A stretch of DNA of 19,305 nt from Candidatus Dojkabacteria bacterium (lineage in GTDB: Bacteria; Patescibacteriota; Dojkabacteria; SC72). The notes under the pieces were generated by a model. That model ran no database searches and had not been told where the DNA came from. It saw only the letters and a list, made by a program, of their open reading frames with translations. The translations under genes were made by a program, and so were the position numbers. Below, in pieces: positions 8,002-14,816 of the stretch (within the stretch, counting starts at the first letter, position 1; each line of letters starts with the position of its first letter). The stretch is from positions 1-19,305 of the forward strand of contig JAAZGF010000086.1 of assembly GCA_012511375.1 (NCBI GenBank). Reading direction: 5' to 3'.

Positions 8002-9195
8002 TTATTTCTCCTCATCATCTGTGGTTTTGGGTTCTTCTTCTTTCTCTTTTTTAATCTCTTCCGAAGTTTCATTTGTTTCTTTTTCTAATCCTTCTTTTAT
8101 CTCTTCCAAATCCTCCTCCTTTATTACCTCTCCTCCTGAGCCTACTATATCTATTTTAAAACCTGTTAATTTCCATGCTAATCTTACATTTTGCCCATCC
8201 CTTCCTATTGCCAATGACAACTGATCATCAGCAACTGTAACTGTTGCGGTCTCTCCATCTATCTCTACATTATCAACCTTTGCTGGGCTAAGAGCATTTG
8301 CTACAAACCTCTCACTATCTTCATCCCACTCTATTATATCAATCTTTTCCTCTCCTAGCTCGTTCATCACATTTGCTATCCTTATTCCTCTTTGTCCTAC
8401 ACAAGAACCGATAGGATCTACACCCTCCTGATTTGAATATACTGCCATTTTACTTCTTGAACCTGCTTCCCTTGCAATGGATTTGACTTCCAAAACTCCA
8501 GATTCTATTTCAGGAACTTCTAACTTAAAAAGCTCTATTAAAAACTTAGGGTCTGCCCTAGAAACAATCATTTGAGAATCTACTATTTCCTTAAGAAGAA
8601 CTTTGTATCTATCCCCAAATCTGTAAAACTCATTTGAGATCTGTTCTTCAGGAGGCATATATGCAGTAGCCTTTCCTATTTCAAAAATCACCTGTCCCTT
8701 TTGCATTCTCTGCATTAAAGCATTAAATACCTCTCCTATCTTGTCACTATATTCGCTAATAACTGCATCCTTTTCAGATTCTCTTATCTTTTGCAAAATA
8801 ACTTGCTTTGCTGTTTGTGCTGCAATCCTTCCGAAATCCTCTAATGGCATCTCTATCTGAACCGAATCCCCAGCTTCTACTGTTGAAGAAATCATCTCTG
8901 CTTCAGACACAGAAATCTCTTTCTCTTCATCTTTGACCTTCTCTACTACTTCCTTAGTGGCAATTAACTTAAATTCTCCTGTTTCTCTGTCCAATTCTAC
9001 TGAAAGATTACTGCCTGGAGCATTTTCGTCCTCCTCTTCTTCTTCTTCGTAAGTTTTAATTAAATCCGCATATTTTTCTTTTTTGTATGCGACAAGAATA
9101 GCTGATTCCAATGCTTCGAAGATTTCTTCCTTTTCTATTCCTCTTTCTGCAGCTATTTGATTAATAGCGGCAACAAATTCTGATATCATTGCCAT
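8002..9195 (-). CDS. nusA: Transcription termination/antitermination factor NusA
   Basis: NusA binds RNA polymerase, promotes hairpin-dependent pausing and intrinsic termination, and couples to antitermination complexes. The 397 residues show the RNA-polymerase-binding N-terminal domain (about 1-140, with an acidic insertion EEEEEDE at 51-57), the S1 domain (about 145-212), KH1 with GQRG (267-270) and KH2 with GRDG (331-334). A highly acidic tail (about 360-397) replaces the extra repeats found in some proteobacteria. It is first in a nusA-infB unit; the rimP, ylxR and L7Ae-like genes often found in this operon are absent here. Two in-frame ATGs lie two codons apart; the first was chosen. No Shine-Dalgarno sequence is present. 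The upstream leader carries a promoter and a terminator, which points to attenuation. Confidence 0.96.
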   Translation of the reverse strand: MAMISEFVAAINQIAAERGIEKEEIFEALESAILVAYKKEKYADLIKTYEEEEEEDENAPGSNLSVELDRETGEFKLIATKEVVEKVKDEEKEISVSEAEMISSTVEAGDSVQIEMPLEDFGRIAAQTAKQVILQKIRESEKDAVISEYSDKIGEVFNALMQRMQKGQVIFEIGKATAYMPPEEQISNEFYRFGDRYKVLLKEIVDSQMIVSRADPKFLIELFKLEVPEIESGVLEVKSIAREAGSRSKMAVYSNQEGVDPIGSCVGQRGIRIANVMNELGEEKIDIIEWDEDSERFVANALSPAKVDNVEIDGETATVTVADDQLSLAIGRDGQNVRLAWKLTGFKIDIVGSGGEVIKEEDLEEIKEGLEKETNETSEEIKKEKEEEPKTTDDEEK

Positions 9196-9233
9196 TTTTG
9201 TTTTTACTTAATTTAAATTTATACAACAACTAG

Positions 9234-9262
9234 AAAAAAAGGTGAGAATATCCATCCTCACC
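9234..9262 (-). terminator. Intrinsic terminator between dnaJ and nusA
   Basis: On the minus strand a nine-base-pair stem (GGTGAGGAT with ATTCTCACC, one G-T pair) closes a four-base GGAT loop and is followed at once by seven T residues. This is a textbook Rho-independent terminator. It would end dnaJ transcripts, but it also lies downstream of the predicted nusA promoter, so it should also stop part of the nusA transcripts. Confidence 0.85.
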
Positions 9263-9289
9263 CTCATCCTTTGTATAACTTTCAGACCA

Positions 9290-9318
9290 AGTATAGCACA
9301 GAAGAGAGTACAAGTAAA
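9290..9318 (-). promoter_or_regulatory. Predicted promoter of nusA-infB, upstream of the terminator
   Basis: On the minus strand an extended -10 element TGCTATACT (hexamer at 9290-9295) is preceded at a 17-base spacing by TTTACT (9313-9318; four of six -35 matches). Transcription would start near 9283, about 20 bases before the terminator hairpin and 88 bases before the nusA ATG. It lies after the dnaJ stop codon. Confidence 0.55.
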
Positions 9319-9332
9319 AACAAATTTACAAA

Positions 9333-10445
9333 CTATTTACTTTCGCTTAATTGCTCCCATAACTTTCTCTCACTTCTACTTAACCTTGTAGGAACATCAA
9401 CATTGATTCTTACATAATGGTCTCCTCTTTTCCCTTCCTGATTAAGGATAGCGCTACCCTTTTCTTTTATCTTAAATATTGTACCTGATTGGGTGCCTTT
9501 GGGTATTCTTAATTTAACCTTCTTGACAACAGTTTCAACCTCTATAGTCCCTCCTAGAACTGCCAATGGAACATCTATACTTTCTTCTGAATAGATATCG
9601 TTCCCTCTTCTTTCAAACTTTTCAGAAGCTTCTACCTCAACCTCTATATACAAATCTCCTACGACTCCTTTGTTCCTTCCAGCATTCCCTCCACCTCTAA
9701 ACCTTAAAACCATTCCATCATATGATCCTGCTGGAAGTTTGATAGAGACCTTTTCCTCCTTACTTTCAACTCCTGTACCATTACATGATTTACAAGGATT
9801 CTCAACAACTTGCCCTGTTCCACCACAATTGCTACATGTTGACATAACAGATACTTGTCCTAGAATTGTATTTCTTACCTCCCTCGTCTGTCCAGAACCT
9901 TTACAAACAGGACATTCTTTTTTCTTTCCATCTTCACTTCCTGTACCAGCACACTTTCCACATTGGACCTCTCTTTTAACCTTTATCTCATACTCTCCAC
10001 CCTGCATTGCTTCTTGGAACGTAACTCTAATTCTGTATCTAATATCTGCCCCTATATCCTCCTTAGGTCCTCTTCTTTTCCCTGTATCCCCAAAATCAAA
10101 ACCAAACCCACTCTCCTCAAAACCTCTACCTCCAAAAAATGCACTAAATATATCCCCCATATCAAACGGAGTCCCTTGCTGATAGTAACCATATCCTCCA
10201 TTTCCAGTCCCTGGATTAAAACCAGCTGTCCCTGCATGCCCATAGTGATCATATGCCTCTCTTTTACTTTCATCAGAAAGAACCTCATAAGCTTCCTGTA
10301 TCTCCTTAAACTTCTCTTCTGAATCGGTTTCTTTGTTTACATCTGGATGATATTTTTTAACAAGTTTTCTGTATGCTTTCTTAAGCTCTTCTTTCGTAGC
10401 TTCTTTCTTCACTCCCAAAATTTCATAATAGTCTTTCTTTTCCAT
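9333..10445 (-). CDS. dnaJ: Chaperone protein DnaJ (Hsp40)
   Basis: DnaJ delivers unfolded clients to DnaK and stimulates its ATPase. This is a complete class A protein of 370 residues. The J domain (about 3-68) has the essential HPD triad at 33-35. A Gly/Phe-rich linker (about 70-125) follows. The zinc domain has all four CxxCxGxG repeats, with cysteine pairs at 162/165, 178/181, 204/207 and 218/221. The C-terminal substrate-binding beta domains carry the usual LRFRGGG motif (247-253). No dnaK or grpE lies next to it in this window. It is the first gene of the minus-strand block, divergent from the sortase gene, and has its own near-leaderless promoter and terminator. No heat-shock operator of the CIRCE type is visible upstream. 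Confidence 0.97.
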   Translation of the reverse strand: MEKKDYYEILGVKKEATKEELKKAYRKLVKKYHPDVNKETDSEEKFKEIQEAYEVLSDESKREAYDHYGHAGTAGFNPGTGNGGYGYYQQGTPFDMGDIFSAFFGGRGFEESGFGFDFGDTGKRRGPKEDIGADIRYRIRVTFQEAMQGGEYEIKVKREVQCGKCAGTGSEDGKKKECPVCKGSGQTREVRNTILGQVSVMSTCSNCGGTGQVVENPCKSCNGTGVESKEEKVSIKLPAGSYDGMVLRFRGGGNAGRNKGVVGDLYIEVEVEASEKFERRGNDIYSEESIDVPLAVLGGTIEVETVVKKVKLRIPKGTQSGTIFKIKEKGSAILNQEGKRGDHYVRINVDVPTRLSRSERKLWEQLSESK

Positions 10446-10454
10446 AACGTAATG

Positions 10455-10463
10455 ATTTTAGCA
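10455..10463 (-). promoter_or_regulatory. Extended -10 promoter of dnaJ
   Basis: On the minus strand TGCTAAAAT (hexamer 10455-10460) is an extended -10 element ending nine bases before the dnaJ ATG, so the transcript would start within about three bases of the start codon. No good -35 box is seen at 17-18 bases. Confidence 0.5.
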
Positions 10464-10509
10464 AAGAGGAATGATATTTGCTACCCCCTTTTAACTATCA
10501 GCTAAAATC

Positions 10510-10518
10510 TGCTAACAT
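10510..10518 (+). promoter_or_regulatory. Possible extended -10 promoter of the sortase gene
   Basis: TGCTAACAT (hexamer 10513-10518) is an extended -10 with four of six core matches, ending seven bases before the ATG at 10526. Its position matches the other near-leaderless starts in the window. A TATACT at 10520-10525 abuts the ATG and would start transcription inside the gene, so it is the less likely element. Confidence 0.35.
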
Positions 10519-10525
10519 TTATACT

Positions 10526-11320
10526 ATGCAAAATACTTGGAATATTCAAACACACAACGACAGAAAGGTAAAAAGAGTAAGAATATGGATTTCTGCACTT
10601 CTCTCTCTTACTGGCCTTCTCATTCTTGCTAGCCAAATTATTCCTTTGACTAAATCATACGTGGATGGAGTTGTAGAACAAAAAAGAGTTGATATTAAAG
10701 TAGAACCTGTTCCCGAATCCTACAAAAAATATATACAAGAAGAGTTTGCGTATTACGATCCTGGATTAAGTTACTTTGCTAATCTCTCTCAACAACTAGG
10801 AGATTTGGACTTCTCTTCTCATTTTTCCTACAATCCAGAAACCCTCTCTCAAAGAGAAATCTCTATAAACAAAAATTACAGAGAAGATATGCATATTACA
10901 ATTGAAAGTGTTGGAATTAGAGATATCATAATCTCTTCAAATGTAGAAAGTAGTAAAGAGTCTGTATACAACCAATATCTCAAAAGAGGAGTAGCTCATT
11001 TTCAAGTAACACCACTCCCTGGAGATGGCGGTAATTCTTTCATATATGGGCATAGTGCTGTTGAATCTTTTTTTAGTAGAAACAAAGATTTACCTGAAAC
11101 TATATTTTCAAGACTCAATGATATAGATATAGGACAGAAAGTAGTTGTCAACAGGGATGATAAAGTAATAGAATATATTGTAAGGAACAAGAAGGTTGTG
11201 GAGCCTGATGACTTCTCAATCTTACAACCTGCAAACAACAAGGAGACAATCACTTTAATGACTTGTTGGCCCTTAGGGATTGGCTCAAAACGATTGATTG
11301 TAGTAGCAGAAAGAAGATAA
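10526..11320 (+). CDS. Sortase (cysteine transpeptidase), membrane-anchored
   Basis: Sortases cut a C-terminal sorting signal on exported proteins and join the protein to a cell-surface acceptor. With the ATG at 10526 the protein has 264 residues: a short basic cytoplasmic N-terminus, one membrane span (about 19-41), a stalk, and the sortase beta-barrel (about 115-264). The catalytic triad is complete: His176 in FIYGHSA, Cys247 in the TLMTCWP signature, and Arg256 in SKRLIVVAE. The TCWPLG context resembles class D/E-like enzymes more than class A; the exact class is not settled. An upstream TTG at 10478 would add 16 residues that overlap the promoter region, so I prefer the ATG. A likely substrate is the IPKTG protein at 800-2650. 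An 18-base gap separates it from the solute-binding protein gene. Confidence 0.92.
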   Translation: MQNTWNIQTHNDRKVKRVRIWISALLSLTGLLILASQIIPLTKSYVDGVVEQKRVDIKVEPVPESYKKYIQEEFAYYDPGLSYFANLSQQLGDLDFSSHFSYNPETLSQREISINKNYREDMHITIESVGIRDIIISSNVESSKESVYNQYLKRGVAHFQVTPLPGDGGNSFIYGHSAVESFFSRNKDLPETIFSRLNDIDIGQKVVVNRDDKVIEYIVRNKKVVEPDDFSILQPANNKETITLMTCWPLGIGSKRLIVVAERR

Positions 11321-11322
11321 TA

Positions 11323-11328
11323 TATAAT
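11323..11328 (+). promoter_or_regulatory. Possible -10 box before the solute-binding protein gene
   Basis: A perfect TATAAT lies in the 18-base gap after the sortase stop and ends ten bases before the ATG at 11339. It could give a leader of about four bases. There is no TG extension, and any -35 box would lie within the sortase gene, so this is tentative. Confidence 0.3.
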
Positions 11329-11338
11329 TTTGATAAAT

Positions 11339-12697
11339 ATGGATAAAAAACAGAGGAACCTCTTAATAATTGTAGCGATAATTCTACTCCTCCTAATAAT
11401 TGGGACTGTTGTATTCTTGCTTATTAATAAACAAGCAACAACATCTCCAGAAGCAGGCAAGAACGGGAAACCTTCTGGCTTAACAGAAGATAGAATCGAA
11501 CTGAGTTACTGGGGACTGTGGGAACCAAACAGTGTTATGCAACCAATAATAGATGAGTTTGAAGATATATACCCAAACATTAAAGTAAATTACTCTCAAC
11601 AATCTTTTACCGCTTACGAGGGAACCCTTTACACTAGATTAGTACAAACAGCGACAACAGCAGAACCAGCTCCTGATATTTTTAGAATACATAACACATG
11701 GACACCAAAATATTATAGATATCTTTATCCCCTACCAGAAGGAGTAATGAGTGCACAAGAATACTCTGAATCTTTCTATCCAACAGCACTCTCTGATTTC
11801 ACCGCAAAAGATGGAAACATCTATGCAATGCCCTTCTACATAGATGGACTAATGGTTTTTTACAACAAAGATATTTTCCGACAAGCAGGGATAGAGAAAC
11901 CTCCTGAAGATTGGGACTCTTTTGTAGAGCTTGCATACAAATTAACCAAAAAAGATGCTGCTGGAAGAATAGTTCAATCAGGATTAGCTATAGGAACAGC
12001 TAGAAATATTAAGCACTCTAGAGAAATTCTCTCTTACTTACTTCTACTAGAAGGTGTTGAAATTATAGATTCTACAAGAACTAAGATTACTCTAGATACC
12101 CCTACAGGACAGAATGTTTTTAGGACATACACAGACTTTGCTAAAGGAGATAATGCCATATGGTCACCCACATCGAGAACTGACCTTGAAATGTTTTTTG
12201 CGGGAGAGTTAGCTATGATGATTGCTCCTAGTTGGAGAGCCTTCGACATTATAGGGGCTTCTCCTACTATTGAATTTGACACAGCGGCTCTTCCTCAACT
12301 CAAAGAAAACGAACAGAAAGTTTTCTACTCTACCTATTGGGGAGAAGCAGTAAACAGAAATACTTCTCATCCTTTAGAGGCTTGGGCTTTTGTTAAATTC
12401 CTTTCGGAGAAAGAACAACAACTAGCACTCTACTCTAACTCCTCAAAAATCAGAGCCTTTGGAGAACCGTATTCACGAAAAGAATTAAACAGTGAAATGC
12501 TTGGAAGACCATATGTCTCAGCTATTGCAGAAATGGGTCCATTCATGAAATCCATACCTATCGGTGATGAACAGACTATAGATACCGCGATAGATAATGC
12601 CATAACTGAAATTAGTGAAAATGGGAAAACGATTACCTCTGTCCTAAAAGAAGCAGAACAGAATATAAATAATATAATTAAAGAAACTAACAAATAA
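11339..12697 (+). CDS. Extracellular solute-binding protein, family 1, membrane-anchored
   Basis: This resembles the binding protein of a carbohydrate ABC importer (SBP_bac_1 / MalE-like). From the ATG at 11339 it has 452 residues. The N-terminus is a single hydrophobic anchor (about 8-29) and has no lipobox Cys, unlike the lipoproteins normal for Gram-positive cells. Family features: the opening strand ELSYWGLWEP (about 54-63), the DEFEDIYPNIKVNY helix-strand unit (72-85), and the central YAMPFYIDGLMVFYNKDIF segment (162-180), typical of sugar-binding members. The late region includes the WGEAVNRNTSHPLEAWAFVKFL pattern in which bound-state helices recur. No permease or ATPase gene lies nearby, so its transporter is elsewhere or it acts as a surface receptor. 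A TTG nine bases upstream is a less likely start. The ligand cannot be told from sequence. Confidence 0.88.
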   Translation: MDKKQRNLLIIVAIILLLLIIGTVVFLLINKQATTSPEAGKNGKPSGLTEDRIELSYWGLWEPNSVMQPIIDEFEDIYPNIKVNYSQQSFTAYEGTLYTRLVQTATTAEPAPDIFRIHNTWTPKYYRYLYPLPEGVMSAQEYSESFYPTALSDFTAKDGNIYAMPFYIDGLMVFYNKDIFRQAGIEKPPEDWDSFVELAYKLTKKDAAGRIVQSGLAIGTARNIKHSREILSYLLLLEGVEIIDSTRTKITLDTPTGQNVFRTYTDFAKGDNAIWSPTSRTDLEMFFAGELAMMIAPSWRAFDIIGASPTIEFDTAALPQLKENEQKVFYSTYWGEAVNRNTSHPLEAWAFVKFLSEKEQQLALYSNSSKIRAFGEPYSRKELNSEMLGRPYVSAIAEMGPFMKSIPIGDEQTIDTAIDNAITEISENGKTITSVLKEAEQNINNIIKETNK

Positions 12698-12699
12698 TA

Positions 12700-14793
12700 A
12701 TGCCCCCTCTCAGTGCCCCTAGAAAATCTAAGCAAAAATCAATCATATATTTAACTTTCTTTCTTCTCTTAGCAATTCCTCTTGTTCTTTACGGCATAGC
12801 TCAAGAAAACTTTGATATTCGAAGGAGAGCATTTCAAGATTTGCAATTAAGTGATGAGCATCAATGCTTAATATCTTTCCCTCATGTTAGTCCATACTCT
12901 TTACAAGAAGGCAGTTCTGTTTCAGTGCAGGTTGACGGAAGGATTAAGGATGATTATGCAAAAGAACTTGTAATATATAATTCCCAAGGAGAGGTAATAC
13001 ATTCTGAAACTTTTGATACTCTTAAAACAGAATTTCAAACAAACTTCATATACACTCCCGAAATCTCTGGGAAATCAGAGATCTCTGGAAGAGTCATCAA
13101 CGGACAAAATGGCATTATAGAGTGTCAAATAACAAGCCCTTTTGGTATCCAAGGACTACAGATAGTACCTAAAAACACAGCTCCTGAATTCCTCTCTAAA
13201 CCAGCAGAATCTATACCTTCTCAAAATCTTAAAACTGGAGACGTGTAAGAATATACTCTTACAGCGAAAGATATTGATGGAGACAATATTAACTATTCAT
13301 ATACATTTACTCCAAGAGCTGATTGGTTGTCTCCAACAATAATAGAAGATGGAGCTAGTGGTAACCTTACAATCAAATTCAAAGGTTCTACAAACAAAGC
13401 TGCAAGCTATCTAGCACATGTTTTGATTCATGATGGCTATAGTAAAAATGTACGATCTCAATCATGGGTTATAAATGTAAGCCCTAAAGAAAATGATATC
13501 CCCGTTGTAACAATAACCAATCCCATCGAAAGCCTTAGAATAGATAAAGGAGTTACTTTTAAGACCTCATGGGAGTCTACAGACTTAAATCAAATAGTAG
13601 GACACGAACTATTCATTACCAATAATCCTACTAATGAAGACCTTTGGATAGAAATAGATAGCAAGATACCTTACAATGAAAATAGCTACAATTTGGATAC
13701 CTCTAATTTAAATCCTGGTACTTACAAACTTCTTGTTAGATCTACAGACAATCAAACTCCTCCTGCTACTGGTATCGGTATCTCTCCAGAGATTGTAATA
13801 AGTGGAGTTTCAGAAGGAGAACAAAAAAGAGATGACGAGGTAGTACTAGCTCAACCACAAGTTATAAATGTCTCTCCTTCAAGCACTGACGAAGTAACAA
13901 ACAGATTAGTAACAGTAAGAGCTTCTCTAATTGCTAGCCAAGGAACAACCATAAGTGATGATTCAATATCATTTAAGCTAAATGATAAAAACCTCTCCAA
14001 AGAAATCAGGATAAACAAAATAAATGAAACAGAATATACAATAATCTATCACCCAGAAGAAGAATTAGAATACGGGATAAACAAGGTTGAACTATCCTTC
14101 AAAGACAAACAAGGACAACAAGCCTCTAGGGTTTGGAACTTCGTAATAAAAAGTGACAAAGATACTGATGAAGAATCCTTCCTACTCTTTGGATACGAAA
14201 TACCAAAAAATATAGTCATAATAGTAGGAATTGGGCTAATTACTGTAATATTAGCACTAGCTATTCCTTTCATAATATTTACTATCTGGAAAGGAGACAA
14301 GAGAAGAGACGATAGAGAACCATTTCAAAATGATAAGCTACCTCCTTCTACTCCGAAGGATACTCCTCAGTATGTAGGTATTGATTCTAAAGAACCAGAG
14401 TTTTTGAAAGATAAAGTAAAGACAAAAGAAGAACTCAACGAAGAAACCAAAAAAGAAGAAGATGTTTGGGACATGTATTCTGCCCCTAAGCCTGAAGATT
14501 TAGAAAAAGACTTAAAGGAAGTAGTAGAACAACCAATACCAAAGCCAGAGACCATTGAGAATCCCATACAAGGAAATATCCCACCAGAGCCAATCACACA
14601 AGAATCAAAAACTACTGAAAATTTAGAGCCAGAAGTAATTCCAGAAATACCATTACCGCCAACTCAACCTGAAATAGTAGAAATCCCTGAACCAGAAATC
14701 CCTGATGCAAAAGAATTACAAAACATATTTGACCAGATTCAACAACAGAAAAGCGAAGAAGAGATTAACAAAACAGAAGTAGTTAAAGAATAA
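12700..14793 (+). pseudogene. Large two-span surface protein with Ig/cadherin-like domains, interrupted by an in-frame TAA
   Basis: One reading frame of 697 codons encodes a coherent protein but has a TAA at codon 183. Before it: a membrane segment (about 14-32), a RRRA motif (41-44) and an ectodomain. Across the stop runs a single cadherin/Ig-like domain: it begins near NTAPEFLSKP and continues after the stop with EYTLTAKDIDGD and ADWLSP. Two further Ig/FN3-like domains follow, then a second membrane span (about 504-528) and a charged Pro/Glu-rich cytoplasmic tail of about 165 residues. The downstream part has no ATG until deep in the tail (a TTG at 13327 falls mid-domain), so it is unlikely to be a separate gene. 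In the family a Tyr is expected at the stop (GDVxEYTL), one base away. It starts two bases after the solute-binding protein stop. Function unknown; no sorting signal. Confidence 0.75.
13246..13248 (+). other. In-frame TAA inside the surface-protein gene
   Basis: The TAA lies between GTG and GAA with no frame change on either side. It ends an N-terminal piece of 182 residues (12700-13248) in the middle of a domain. A single-base change from TAT or TAC (Tyr) would explain it. Confidence 0.85.
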
Positions 14794-14799
14794 AGAACT

Positions 14800-14808
14800 T
14801 GCTATAAT
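14800..14808 (+). promoter_or_regulatory. Extended -10 promoter of the alaS operon, near-leaderless
   Basis: TGCTATAAT is a perfect extended -10 element (hexamer 14803-14808) ending eight bases before the alaS ATG at 14817. Transcription would start 0-2 bases before the start codon. It sits in the 23-base gap after the preceding gene, whose 3' end shows no terminator. Confidence 0.6.
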
Positions 14809-14816
14809 CATCCGTA

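Noticed and set aside
9670..10182. 170-residue plus-strand frame opposite dnaJ
   Set aside because: It is Pro/Leu/Ser/Phe-rich as expected for the complement of a Gly/Lys/Glu-rich gene, and dnaJ on the other strand is unambiguous.
10478..10525. TTG-start extension of the sortase by 16 residues
   Set aside because: It overlaps the predicted promoter, adds residues without family similarity, and an ATG at 10526 directly precedes a normal cytoplasmic-plus-membrane N-terminus.
10446..10525. CIRCE-type heat-shock operator between dnaJ and the sortase gene
   Set aside because: No TTAGCACTC-N9-GAGTGCTAA inverted repeat or close variant is visible.
11330..11338. TTG start nine bases upstream of the solute-binding protein ATG
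   Set aside because: The ATG at 11339 gives a typical MDKK basic start before the membrane span, and TTG would overlap the likely transcript start.
13246..13248. Reassigned stop codon as explanation for the in-frame TAA
   Set aside because: TAA ends most other genes here, TGA ends the FN3 gene and TAG ends dnaJ and pnp, and no other gene has an internal stop, so a general code change is not supported.
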